The notes: a model not told the origin generated them from the letters alone. DNA of 64,000 bases from G963677085 sp963677085 (GCA_963677085.2 CAXXFH010000003.1:434001-498000), one strand, 5' to 3'; shown: positions 10,317 to 19,525, counted from the first letter of the stretch. Numbers and translations: made by a program.

Positions 10317-11267
10317 ATGTTACTTTGCTAATCGCCCGACCGAGGTCGAGCTCGCGATGATAGTCGCTCACCACCTCCCCGTGGGCCATCTTGTAGCAAA
10401 GATTGCCCAGCGTGGTGAACGATTGGTGGAGCCGTCCGGTCATCTTGTCGAGCACAAGTCGATCGGCTTCGGTGAAACGGCCCGCTTTGACCAGATCGAA
10501 CACCGCGTCGACGTGCTGATGAATTGACGGCACGCCCACCAGGGTCGGTTCGCCGCCGTAGAGCGTATCCTCGTTCAGTGCGATCTGCTCTTGCCCAACT
10601 CGCCCGAAAACCATCGCCCCTAAGCGACCGTTGCCCATCGGCAGGGCCTCGGTCCAATGTATGGCCGGCTGCTTGTACCACAGAACGTGCTGCGGCGACA
10701 TCTCGCCCGCCACCGCCGCGACTGCAGTTGCGATGGCGACGATTCCCTGCAAGGCCGATAGACAGATCGCTCGCATCATGGTTTACCCATCTCAGAACGT
10801 CACGCGGGCGACCTCCCGGCCGGCACGTGAGGACGAGTCTTCGCTAAACTGTTCTGGTGATTATATGGGTCAATGTTCTAGATGTCAACCATGCCCATTC
10901 CTTCGCCAGGAGAAATGCAAAGTCACCTGGGCGGGTTGAATCCGAGGCGGGAGAGGGTGGAGCGGGGCCGCCATTGGATTCGTTCGGCGGTTGCCCGAAG
11001 GGGTTCGCCTGGAGGGTGGATCAGGCGGAGGACGGCCAGAGCGGCGTTGGTCAGCGAAGCGAACGCCTCGGCCAGGCCGGGCCGCTTGGTGTAGTGGCGA
11101 TCTTTGTCCCACCAGCGGTCCTTGACGAAATGAAGGCAGTTTTCCACCTGCTAGTGGTCACGAATGGTGGCCTGGAGTTCACGCGGCGTGACCGATTCGG
11201 GCTCCAGACTGGTGATGAAGTACCGGCTTTCGCAGGAAAGGAGCGTGCCCTCCGCCGAGCGCACTAA

Positions 11268-12569
11268 GAACTCGTAACGAAATTACTTCCGGAAATCTGG
11301 GCGTGGCTTGATCGAGTAGTTCCAATCGGGGCAAGTTGTATGTCGGTGTAGGCTTAGCGCTTTCATCTCTCGGTCCTTTACTTTGAGTTTCTTCGGATAC
11401 TGACGATGATCGAATTCTGCGGTAACACGGAGGCCACCGTCGTTCGTTGTCCCGCGGATCGCGCCGAGCATCAGGTTAAGGCTTCTGAGCGGTTGCCCTG
11501 CCCAGTTGTTGGAAATGGGGCCGAAGAGCCGATGTTCAATATCATTCCATTTGGAAGCTCCGCGAGGGTAATGACAAACCGTTATCGTGAGGCCCTCTTC
11601 GTCGGCCCATCGTTGCAGTTCCCGCTTCCAAAGTCGCGGACGATGCCCGTTGCTACCTCCACTGTCGGCCGTGATCAACAGTTCGGTTGCGTCGGGATAC
11701 TGTTTTCGTCCCGATCGCTTCCACCAGCTTCGAATGGAACGCACGGCGAATTGCGACGTGTCGGCCGACGTCCCAACGCAGACGTGTCCTTGCTTGCGAG
11801 TCAGGTCGTAAATGCCGTACGGAATTGCTCGGCATTCGGCATCGCCCGGAAAGTCGTACATGGAGACTTCGTCCGGCAGCCGCCGCCACAGTCTTCCTTC
11901 GTTCTTGAAATTGCCGATCAATTCGGTGTTTTTGGTGTCGACACTGATTGCCGCCAAGCCTTCTCTCGAGAAGCGCCGCTTCTGCCGTTGGATATATCGA
12001 AACTGCTTGTCACGATCGGGGTGCGGAGGCCCCGACAGTCGTTTCACGTTGGCACGAAGCGAATAGCCGAGTTTTCGCAACAACCGGCCGATCGTCGTAT
12101 GCGAGAGGGTTTTCACCCGGGTTGCCAGCGAGCGCAAACTACAACGCACGTATTTCCGTCTTCCCGTTGGGTCGCCACCGACATGCTCGCGGACCAATGC
12201 TTTCAGGCGGTCTTCGATGCCAGGAACTTTTTTTCGACAGGAGGCCGCCCCGCGCCTTCGCGACGGATGCGGTCCCTCGGACAATCCTCCAAACCATCAT
12301 CCAGTTCGTCACGACCTCGCTTGATCGTCTTGGGATCCAAGCCGGTGACCTGCGCGATCTCGGTATCGCCACCCCATCCCGCCGCCTTGGACAATAGCCC
12401 AGCGACCCATCGTCGCTGCTGCTCGTTCAACCGCGTAAACACCAAACGCGCCTGCTCTTCCCAACGATCCACATCCTGCATAACTTGTCCTCCACCTCAA
12501 TCCATTGAAAAACGAAGGATCCCTTATACCGCAAAACCGGATTTCAGGAAATAAAACTCTTACGAGTTC
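11268..12569 (-). mobile_element. ISAzo13-type insertion sequence, 1302 bp
   Basis: The termini are imperfect inverted repeats starting GAACTCGTAA on both ends, with a second matching block (TTCC-GAAATC-GG) about 18 bases further in. The element is flanked by the 3-bp direct repeat TAA (11265-11267 and 12570-12572). Removing it restores the frame of the ISAs1 transposase around it. It carries one transposase in two overlapping frames and appears intact. Confidence 0.88.
11283..12481 (-). CDS. ISAzo13-family transposase, probably made by -1 frameshifting
   Basis: The first frame (12481 to 12203) encodes an N-terminal helical domain with the family's motif RRWVAGLLSKAAGWGG. The second (open from 12284 to 11283) encodes the DDE domain of the ISAzo13/'Rhodopirellula transposase' family: AISVDTKNTELIGNFKNEG, LLITADSGGSNG, and KWNDIEHRLFG. 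They overlap at a GAA AAA AAG tract (12235-12227), where A AAA AAG is in the zero-frame phase required for -1 slippage. A shift there gives VEKK-VPGIEDRL and a product of about 399 residues, the normal family length. A simple indel in the A7 run is the alternative. Confidence 0.8.
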
Positions 12570-13359
12570 TAAGCGATCAACCCGAATGCCGATCCGGCAG
12601 CCGGGAACGTTCAGATGCTCGCGGATATGCTCGGCGTCGTCGAGGTTGATCCAAAGCCTACGCGTTTCCCGATTCAGCCCCTTTTTTCGATGACTTCATG
12701 GGCCGGCTCGGCGGGCGTCTCCTGGAAAAAGCAGGTTTCCAAGGCGTCCAGCATGTCGGGCTGGTTCGCCTTGACTTGGAACAGGTAGTCGCAGCCGTGG
12801 GCTTGGAGAAGTTCGAGCAACGGCCGCTGGGCGTAGATCGCATCGCCGGTGAGCAGTTGCAGGGCAGGATAGGCCTCGAGCAACTCAGCCAGATGCACTT
12901 TGAGACTCCCAGGCTCGTTGGTTTTGTCGCCGCCGATCGACCATTGGTCCAGCGTCAACTTGACCCGTTGCAGGAAAACATTGAGCATCTGCACGGGCGA
13001 GCCATCGGCGCCAAGTCCTTGGCGACACATCTTGCCGTCGACCGCCGCAGCCCAACGGCCCTCCTGATCGGCCAGGGCCGTGTTCAGCCATAGGGCGAAC
13101 GCCTCGCGAAACTCGTCCAGACTGAGCCCGGCCAAGGCCCTGGAAATGGTCGAGCCGCACGGGGATTTGTCGCGTGTAAATCCCCGTGGTTCCTTGAGTT
13201 CCTCCCAATTCGCATTCGCCCAACGTACCACCACGGCCATCTCGGTAATCCGCCCCAACAAGCCGAGAAACACCAAGGAAACGATGCCGGAGAACGGATG
13301 CCTCACCCCCCTGGGGTCGCGTGGATCCGAAACCTTTGAGAATACCGCCTCCAACTGAC

Positions 13360-14628
13360 TCAACGACGATGCGACCACGATACGGCCCTCCTTGAAACGT
13401 AGGAAACTCCCGCCGCAACTCCGCCACGGCCTTCCGTTTCTACGACCCAGCCCGCCCCTTGGTTGGCAAAATAGACTTTGCATTTCTCCTGGAAGGATAG
13501 GTTGTTGGCTTTGATTCCAACCGTGTTTCTGTTAGTGAAGGTGGTGGCAGCGTGGACAACGGAGTTCGCCTCGCTGAGGAGTCCGATGCTGTTGTTGAAG
13601 AAGACGTAGCATTCGGTCCCATAAATCATCGAGTTCATGTAGGCGTACATTCCGATGCCCGCATTCCCAATTGCCTTGCAGTACAGCGTCTCTGCCTTGC
13701 TGTTGTGCCCGACGAGTAGACCGTAGTAGCCGCTTCCAGTGACGAGCAATCTGGGATTGTGCAGAACGGAACCGTACTCAAGGTCGATGTTTGCGAGACT
13801 CGCGCCCGAAACACACGCCGGTCCCAGGACGGAGGAGCCATAGGTTGCGTAAAGCCCCCGTCGGAAGCCGTCAATGATCAACGAGCTACAGTCCACGCTG
13901 GCACCATTATAGACAGCGAGACCGACACCGGTGGTTGCGTCCGTTCGGAGGACGCAACGGTTGATTCCCAGGCAGGGGCCACCATCGATCAAAATTCCGG
14001 GCCCGTCGATCACGACTTGGTTGAGCGTAGCGTCACAATCAACCAAATAACCTGGCTGGACGGCATGTCGCGACTTCACCAGAATGGTAATTCGATTGTT
14101 CAGGCTATCCACGTTGGTGATACGGTGTCCACCGGTAAGCAACTCAGCGGCCCATATCGCGGCATCCGGGCCACTTGGGTAACACTCATAAGCACCACGG
14201 TTCCTTGGGATACATAAGTAGTCTCCCACCTGAATGGTGGCACTCGTGGTGCTGTGATTGAGTACAACACTCCAAGCGCCGCTGGAACCGCTGACACTCT
14301 GGATACTGTTGATATGGAGAGACGATAGGGCATCCGTCTCCCCAGAGATACGAACATTGCCAGAACAGGGGAAGTTGAGTTCCAACCGACTGGTTAAGGT
14401 GTAATGCCCTATGGCCAATTGGATTTTCACGGGAGTGCCACAGTACCATTGGGACACTACCTCAACGGCCTTCCGCAGCGTCTTCCAAGGATAAATATAG
14501 CTGCCGTTGCCCGTGGTGTCGTTGCCCCTTGCGTCGTCGACGCATAACGTCAGACTGCTGCCGTTGGCGGTCACTTGAGATGCTAAGCCGACATTGGGAT
14601 TACAGCCAGCTTGTGTACACGTAATCAT
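13360..14628 (-). CDS. Right-handed beta-helix protein, 3' end cut by the ISAs1-type element
   Basis: About 420 residues from ATG 14628, which has AAGGAG at 14640-14635 (six-base spacing). Repeated short strands with Gly/Asn turns (for example 'VGLAVYNGASVDCSSLIIDG', then 'YYGLLVGHNSKAETLYCKAIGN') indicate a parallel beta-helix fold, as in tail spikes, pectate lyases and surface adhesins. There is no export signal at the chosen start. A Cys-rich N-terminus and the motif GNGSYIYPWKTLRKAVEVV match the start of many pectate-lyase-like repeats. The last 40 or so residues run into the IS end, so the natural C-terminus is probably lost. It lies directly downstream of a second, truncated member of the same family. 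Confidence 0.6.
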   Translation of the reverse strand: MITCTQAGCNPNVGLASQVTANGSSLTLCVDDARGNDTTGNGSYIYPWKTLRKAVEVVSQWYCGTPVKIQLAIGHYTLTSRLELNFPCSGNVRISGETDALSSLHINSIQSVSGSSGAWSVVLNHSTTSATIQVGDYLCIPRNRGAYECYPSGPDAAIWAAELLTGGHRITNVDSLNNRITILVKSRHAVQPGYLVDCDATLNQVVIDGPGILIDGGPCLGINRCVLRTDATTGVGLAVYNGASVDCSSLIIDGFRRGLYATYGSSVLGPACVSGASLANIDLEYGSVLHNPRLLVTGSGYYGLLVGHNSKAETLYCKAIGNAGIGMYAYMNSMIYGTECYVFFNNSIGLLSEANSVVHAATTFTNRNTVGIKANNLSFQEKCKVYFANQGAGWVVETEGRGGVAAGVSYVSRRAVSWSHRR

Positions 14629-14638
14629 TGTTTTCTCC

Positions 14639-14990
14639 TTACAGGATGATGCATGACGTGCTGTCGGGCGTCGGCGTCCCTTCGGCAATGGTCGAGCCCG
14701 TTGCTTCAATGTAGGAGTGTTCAAGTGCCTGCATTCCACCGTTCGTGTTCTCACGGGTTTCGGAGCCTTGAACACGCGCTGTTGATCCGCTCTTGGCGAC
14801 CACGCCAGTTGCGTTACAGAAAGACTTCGTGTACGCGGCGTGAACGGCACTCCCCATATAGGAGAAGACTCCCTCGGTTCCATTGCCGATGGCCTTGGCA
14901 TTGTTGGCCTGAAGGGTGCTTCCAGTGGATGCAAGAAGGCCGCAGTATACATTCCCGGCTGCAACGAAATAATCGCTGGCGAACACGTCT
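14639..14990 (-). pseudogene. Beta-helix protein fragment, 5' truncated
   Basis: The frame encodes about 115 residues paralogous to the neighbouring beta-helix gene: 'YCGLLASTGSTLQANNAKAIGNG' parallels 'YYGLLVGHNSKAETLYCKAIGN', and it ends SCIIL before TAA at 14639-14641. Its 5' part is missing: upstream of about 14990 the DNA belongs to a histidine kinase fragment on the opposite strand, so a recombination junction lies near 14990-15000. The stop is directly followed by the ribosome-binding site of the downstream gene, so the two were originally in one operon. Confidence 0.65.
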
Positions 14991-15277
14991 ACAAGTCGGG
15001 CACAATCCGCATCACCGCCCAGGCGATCGAGGGGCAGCGGATAGCGATCACCGTCGCCGACGACGGCCTGGGGCTTTCCCCCGACGACCTGGCCGAGGTG
15101 CGGCGTTTCCTGCCCGGCGGCACCTCGAAGACCGGTTCCGGCACGGGCTTCGGCCTGCCCACTGCGCGGCGGATGGTTGAAGCCCACGGCGGTTCGCTGG
15201 AGATTGAGAGTCAGGAGGGCGAAGGGACCACGGTGACCATCGCCCTGCCCAACGCAGCCGGAGGAGACGGACGATGA
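14990..15277 (+). pseudogene. Histidine kinase C-terminal fragment (HATPase domain)
   Basis: About 95 residues of a HATPase_c domain survive: strand TIRITAQAIEGQ, G1 box ITVADDGLGLS, G2 box GGTSKTGSGTGFGLP, then RRMVEAHGGSLEIES and a final TVTIALP strand. The phospho-acceptor domain and N box are missing because the frame joins the beta-helix remnant near 14990. The stop overlaps the response regulator ATG (ATGA at 15274), the normal arrangement for a two-component pair. No complete kinase remains in the window. Confidence 0.85.
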
Positions 15278-16356
15278 CATACCATGCCCTGGTGGTGGAT
15301 GACAATCCCACCATCCTGGAGGATGTCGAGGACCGTCTCGAATCGTTGGGCCACACGTGCGAGGTGGCCGAGACGCAGGTCGAGGCCCGCAAGCTGCTCG
15401 CCAAGGGAAAATTCTCCTACGCCCTGCTCGACCTCGAGATCCCGGTGCGCTACGGCAGTCTCTGTCGCGTCGACAACGGCGAGAATCTCGTGCGGGAGAT
15501 TCGCACCACGCGGGGGTTCGAGGACGCGCTGCGGGCCGCGCACCGGGACCGCGCGGGGGCCAAGTCGCACTCGCAACTGGTGGACGATCCCGAACCACCC
15601 CAGCCCTTCGAGCAGGGCGAGATGGTGTTTCGGGAGACCCGGGTGGAGCTCTGCGGGGTGCGGATCTGCGACGGCGTCGGCAGCGGCCTGATGCGGGCGA
15701 TCCTCGACGTCCTCCGCCAACGGGATGCCCGCGGCAGGTTCATTGCCCTCAGCGGCGAGGAGTTGGCCCAACGGGCAGGCCACGGCATGACCCGGCAGAA
15801 CGACATCGCCGACGCCGTCCGTCGCCTCCGCCTCAGAATCGAGAAGGTCCTGCGGGAACGGGCCCACGTCCAGTGCGGCCGCCAGGACGTGATCATCAAT
15901 GACCGCAAGTATAGCTACTGCCTTTCACCGAAGATCACCCTGCGTGACCCCGATGACGTTAGAAATGCTCCCAATCACGGCGGCAATGACGTTAGAAATG
16001 ACGTCAAGCATGACGTTACAAACGGGCAGAACGACCCCAGAAACTCACCGGGTGACGTCAAAGATCTGAGTGCCCGGCAGCAGTGGATCCTGGACGAACT
16101 TGCCGCCCGCGGGGCAATGCAGAAAGACGAGCTCCAGCAGGGCTACCACGGGCAATTCCGCCTCTCAAAGACCACCTTGGAACGAGACCTGAAGACCCTG
16201 CGAAGCCGCAACCTGATCCGCTTCGAGGGCGAAAAAAGGGACCGGCCGTTGGCGACCCTTATGATCCATCGCACGACAAGCGACTCGCACAAGTTCGGCA
16301 GCCCGAACGACATGCGGCTGCGGCGTCTGGAAGAGTGGTGTGGCAACCTCTGGTAA
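15274..16356 (+). CDS. Response-regulator-like protein with damaged receiver and winged-helix C-terminus
   Basis: A 360-residue protein. Residues 1-70 are the first half of a receiver domain (ALVVDDNPTILEDVEDRL with the acidic pair, ALLDLEIP with the phospho-acceptor Asp). The second half (Thr/Ser strand, the conserved Lys) is missing, replaced after GFEDALR by a Pro-rich linker. Residues about 110-220 form a DNA-binding-like domain ('GEELAQRAG', 'DAVRRLRLRIEKVLRERA'). A low-complexity Asp/Asn/Val linker follows, built from repeats of a TGACGTTAGAAATGA-like sequence, then a second helix-turn-helix (LSKTTLERDLKTLRSRNLI). The gene appears damaged by an internal deletion that kept the frame. Its C-terminal half is duplicated at 26707. 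Confidence 0.7.
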   Translation: MTYHALVVDDNPTILEDVEDRLESLGHTCEVAETQVEARKLLAKGKFSYALLDLEIPVRYGSLCRVDNGENLVREIRTTRGFEDALRAAHRDRAGAKSHSQLVDDPEPPQPFEQGEMVFRETRVELCGVRICDGVGSGLMRAILDVLRQRDARGRFIALSGEELAQRAGHGMTRQNDIADAVRRLRLRIEKVLRERAHVQCGRQDVIINDRKYSYCLSPKITLRDPDDVRNAPNHGGNDVRNDVKHDVTNGQNDPRNSPGDVKDLSARQQWILDELAARGAMQKDELQQGYHGQFRLSKTTLERDLKTLRSRNLIRFEGEKRDRPLATLMIHRTTSDSHKFGSPNDMRLRRLEEWCGNLW

Positions 16357-16390
16357 CTCCACGCCAACCGGTTTCAGCGAACGATAGTGT
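15811..16390 (+). repeat. Duplicated regulator segment, copy 1
   Basis: About 580 bp that is closely similar to 26707-27303 in direct orientation. It covers the second half of the response regulator gene and continues past the stop to an ACCGGTTTCAGCGAACGATAG block that is also present in copy 2. The similarity ends just before the CsgG-like locus begins. Confidence 0.85.
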
Positions 16391-16567
16391 CACGCTCCGA
16401 CGGGTGCGAGGCTCCGGTACGGTTTGCAGCGCGTCGTCCTACTGGCGATGACTTTGTGCAGTGCGAAGCGCGCCGTGATACCGCCGGTTGCTCGTGAGAT
16501 GCAATGTGGAAGCGCATCCCGCACCGGCGGTCCCACAGACGCCGAAAAGAAACGCCGTCGTTGCCTC

Positions 16568-19477
16568 TCAGGGAACGCGCAAGGCCTCAACATCGACAGC
16601 GACGATTTCACTGCCTTTACTGCCCATACCTAACCAGATTGTGTCGCCATGTTGCTTGCAGACGATCGGCTTGCCGGAATAGGGAATCGGTACCTGCCTC
16701 GTCCAGCTCTTGGTAGCCAGGTCGAATTGAAGCAAACATGCGTTTTTCGTTTCATTTCCATGGTCGTGTGTTCCCGAGAAGGGAATGGCCGTGAACCATA
16801 GCCGCCTACCGTCTTGCCAGACTGCCGACAATTCCAGCGGCAGGGGCTGCACGAGCGAGAGTTCCGCTCGGTCGGGATTGTAGGCCACCAGGCCACGCGA
16901 TGTTGCCATCCAGAGCCAACCGTCTGCGAAGAGGAGCCCGTGTACTTTCAATCGCCAGCTGTTAGTGAAGTGACTGAACTGGGGGTGAGACCTCTTAAGG
17001 AGTTCGCCCACATGGCTCCATGGCCCACCGGTTCGCCTCCTTAGGAGCACCTGGGTTTGAACACCGTAATGTTGAGCATAGACAGCGAGCCATTCCGCGT
17101 TGCAGGCAATTCGAGTCACACGCGAAGTAGGCACCTTGTCTTCTCGACCGGTGAGTCCGGGCAGTTCGTGCTGCCTCCATACGTTTTTGTCCATTTGAAG
17201 CGATGCCAAGATGCCACGCTGATCCTGGCCGCCACCGACGTAGAGAGTGTTGTCCCACCGCGCCAGAGTGAATATTTTGTGCGACGGTAGGCCATCACGC
17301 GCCGTGAACTGATGCCACTCATCTTTTTCCAGATCGACGCGACAAACGCCGTCTCCGTCGGAGGCAAGCCATAAGAGACGGCCGTCGTACAGCGCGTCAG
17401 CAATCTTTGAGTCGGAATTGTTTCTTCGTTTGACAAGCCGGACATTGGCGCCACTCGATTCACACACGAGCAGTGCGCAGCCCTGGTTTGCACCGCGGTT
17501 GCGAAACTGGCCATCGACACCGATCCACAGCCGACCGTCGGCGTATTCCAGGGCCGTCACTTGGTTTGTATAAAAAGCACTGGCCAGAGATATCGTCTCC
17601 ATCGGAGGTTGTGCCATGGACGCGAGCTTCGGTACCTGAGGAGGCGATGTTTCGACTCTCCGGGACGCTGTCCTTCGTGGTTGGGATGCGGGTGGGGGGC
17701 TCTTTGCTTCACGGACATGTCCGAATCTCTGTGCTTCCGCCAGTAGCTGATCGGCGATCTCCGGCTTCCCGATTGCAGTGAAGGTTTCTCGGATACGTCT
17801 GCCATCGCGTTCATCGATTTTGAACCGCTCAGATCTCATTAGACACGGCCAACTGGCCTGGATTGCCTCTGCCCGGAGTTCGCCTTTGGGAATGTACCGC
17901 TGGCAGGCATGCCAGATCCGACTCCAGCGCCCTTCGATCAGTTCACGGTTATGGCCAATCGCGAACTTGATTCGGTTAATATAATCGCGGCTCAGCGATT
18001 CCAGCCACTTCTGCAGGATCTCTTCTGGCACATCCGCCGGTGGGTAACCCTCCCGATAATACGATTTGTCCGCTGCAGCCGCAATCAAGATAGTCTCTGC
18101 CGAGTCGACATACATCCACAAAGCACCTATCATGATCCGATTGTCAGCCAATCCTCTTCGGTACTTGAGCTTCGGCGCGTGTACGTGCTTATAGTCGTAC
18201 CCGAACTGGCGACAGTGGGCCTTCCACGCCTTGCTGGCATTCCATACTCTCCAGAACTCTTGTGCTCCGCTTGGTCTGTTGCCTACAAAATCGGTGCGAG
18301 TCGTTTCGATTAGCAATTCACGGCGAGCGATCTCGTTGGCCGGATCGAAGAATGCGGCAATCGACAGAATCCGGATACACTGGGACCAAAGACGCACCCA
18401 TTCTTCCGAAAGCCGACCATAGTCGCCGATGTCGGTCTGAACGACCCACTCCTGCAGGTCCTTGGCGCGGATTCGCAGGTCCTCGGCAATCCTCTTGCGA
18501 ATATCGTCCGTTGCCTTGTGCCGGTTCTTCGCGGTGGCGCGGTCTTCCACCGCTTCGACGGTACGATCCACCAGTGAGGGAAGCTCTTTCACTTTGGCCG
18601 TCTTCACAATGCGCTGGACTTCGCCACGCCCGTCCCAGAACTCAAGCGTGAGTTCGACCTGCACCTCCGGAAAGGCCACTCCCGAACTCTCGACTTCGCG
18701 AAACGCCCCCCAGACGTAGTAGTCAGCTATGTGCCTCCACTCGGCATGGTCTGCTGCGACAATTCCGCCCACGATGAGGTTGGCTTCTTCAACGGTACTC
18801 TCGGCGCGGGGAAACTGAAGGTAGTGTACACGATCTTGCTGAAGGTTACGCTCCGCGAAGCGACGTCGCAGATCTTCCGCAAGAAAATCGAGACGTCCCG
18901 TCGATTCAGCGTTACGAAAATAGAGCGGCGCGATGAGCACTTGCCTTGGGAAGGCGGCCCGCGTTTTCAGGGCCTTCGGAATCACCGCACGCATGGCTTG
19001 CGAGATCTTCTCCACCGCAGCGGCGTTGACTTCGACTCTTCCCTGCGTGTTTGCGTCCAGGGCAATGATCTGTCGCGCGAGCGTGTCGGCCCTGTGGAGA
19101 TCGATGATCTCGATCTGTGCTTGCCATGCGCTGTCGGATGTGCGAGACAAGGCTGCCTTAAGAAGCACGTCTGCCTTGAGCCATTGCCCAAGCTGCATCG
19201 ACGATGCCGCGTCGATCTGCCCGAACGCTGTGAGTTCGAGTTCCGAGAGGGCCGTGTCGATATTCGTGCGCTCGACCCATGTTAGATCAGAAATTGACGC
19301 AAGTTCCGCTTGCACCAACTCGCTCAGCGTCTGCACATCACACGAGTCGTTGTACGACACGCCGCTGGTGGTGAATTGGCAGAATGCGGCGGGTTGCTCC
19401 GCTGCCATTGCGGGCAGCCACGCCAAGGCGATCCATAGGGCTGCTCCAGCCAGTACGAGGTTGTTGTATAGTCTCAT
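16568..19477 (-). CDS. Exported two-CsgG-like-domain protein with C-terminal beta-propeller
   Basis: 969 residues. A signal peptide (1-25, ending AMAAEQ) is followed by two tandem CsgG/TolB-like alpha-beta domains (about 30-165, then 180-290): each has a 'DLTWVERTNID' or 'RVHYLQFPRAE' type strand-helix and a 'ADVLLKAALS' or 'ANLIVGGIV' strand. Residues 290-600 are mainly helical. Residues about 650-960 form a beta-propeller, seen as repeated strands such as VTALEYADGRLWIGVDGQ, IADALYDGRLLWLASDGDG, IFTLARWDNTLYVGGG and VHGLLFADGWLWMATSRG. The domain plan suggests an envelope protein that senses or scaffolds; no catalytic motif is seen. It is last in a three-gene operon. Confidence 0.7.
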   Translation of the reverse strand: MRLYNNLVLAGAALWIALAWLPAMAAEQPAAFCQFTTSGVSYNDSCDVQTLSELVQAELASISDLTWVERTNIDTALSELELTAFGQIDAASSMQLGQWLKADVLLKAALSRTSDSAWQAQIEIIDLHRADTLARQIIALDANTQGRVEVNAAAVEKISQAMRAVIPKALKTRAAFPRQVLIAPLYFRNAESTGRLDFLAEDLRRRFAERNLQQDRVHYLQFPRAESTVEEANLIVGGIVAADHAEWRHIADYYVWGAFREVESSGVAFPEVQVELTLEFWDGRGEVQRIVKTAKVKELPSLVDRTVEAVEDRATAKNRHKATDDIRKRIAEDLRIRAKDLQEWVVQTDIGDYGRLSEEWVRLWSQCIRILSIAAFFDPANEIARRELLIETTRTDFVGNRPSGAQEFWRVWNASKAWKAHCRQFGYDYKHVHAPKLKYRRGLADNRIMIGALWMYVDSAETILIAAAADKSYYREGYPPADVPEEILQKWLESLSRDYINRIKFAIGHNRELIEGRWSRIWHACQRYIPKGELRAEAIQASWPCLMRSERFKIDERDGRRIRETFTAIGKPEIADQLLAEAQRFGHVREAKSPPPASQPRRTASRRVETSPPQVPKLASMAQPPMETISLASAFYTNQVTALEYADGRLWIGVDGQFRNRGANQGCALLVCESSGANVRLVKRRNNSDSKIADALYDGRLLWLASDGDGVCRVDLEKDEWHQFTARDGLPSHKIFTLARWDNTLYVGGGQDQRGILASLQMDKNVWRQHELPGLTGREDKVPTSRVTRIACNAEWLAVYAQHYGVQTQVLLRRRTGGPWSHVGELLKRSHPQFSHFTNSWRLKVHGLLFADGWLWMATSRGLVAYNPDRAELSLVQPLPLELSAVWQDGRRLWFTAIPFSGTHDHGNETKNACLLQFDLATKSWTRQVPIPYSGKPIVCKQHGDTIWLGMGSKGSEIVAVDVEALRVP

Positions 19478-19525
19478 CGGGAAGCCTCATCTCAGGTCGT
19501 ACTGATGTACCTCGTCATCCGATTT

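Larger units (their letters stand above)
6879..10779 (-). pseudogene. GH95-family glycosidase, interrupted by an IS
   Basis: The N-terminal part (10779 to 10323) has a signal peptide, then ALPMGNGRLGAMVFG and a LNEDTLYGG motif. The C-terminal part (8959 to 6879) has the GH95 catalytic region: LQGVWSD, DVNLAMNYW, a SPENRF motif with the likely acid Glu, HRHLSHLWP, and IDGNLGFSAG with the base Asp. Removing the IS and one copy of the target duplication restores one frame of 845 codons, the usual family length, through AISKVTYRVEKRSYLRE. The gene is therefore recently disrupted and otherwise intact. GH95 enzymes cleave alpha-L-fucosides or alpha-L-galactosides. The DVN in place of the more common NIN may mark a different subfamily. 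Confidence 0.92.
10923..13378 (-). pseudogene. ISAs1-type transposase, broken three times
   Basis: The N-terminal part starts at GTG 13378 (AGGAGG eight bases upstream): FSKVSDPRDPRGVRHP, then the catalytic region with AAVDGKMCRQG and LLTGDAIYAQ. The frame stops at 12674 just after an A6G4 run. The shifted frame continues as LNRETRRLWINLDDAE. After the nested element it resumes with SAEGTLLSCESRYFITS, then meets TAG where HWQVEN is expected (near 11148) and continues with ENCLHFVKDRWWDKD. So it has a frameshift, an insertion and a nonsense codon (Trp TGG to TAG). Joining across the nested element gives VDRLVRSAEG in frame. Confidence 0.85.
10906..13492 (-). mobile_element. Decayed ISAs1-type element carrying a nested ISAzo13-type element
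   Basis: The putative ends are a 19-bp perfect inverted repeat, CCAGGAGAAATGCAAAGTC at 10906-10924 and its complement at 13474-13492. I see no convincing target duplication, so the boundaries are less sure than for the other elements. Inside is a broken ISAs1 transposase, itself split by a second element at 11268-12569. The right end lies in the 3' part of a beta-helix gene. Confidence 0.7.

Noticed and set aside
12658..12690. Programmed frameshift at the A6G4 run in the ISAs1-type transposase
   Set aside because: The zero-frame codons are GAA AAA AGG, so the heptamer is not in slippage phase; with the nonsense codon and insertion in the same gene it looks like decay.
15940..16060. Regular TGACGTTAGAAATGA repeats as a CRISPR array
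   Set aside because: Units are too short and degenerate, lack constant-length spacers and are in frame within the regulator linker; the second copy at 26.9 kb shows the same coding phase. No cas gene is present.
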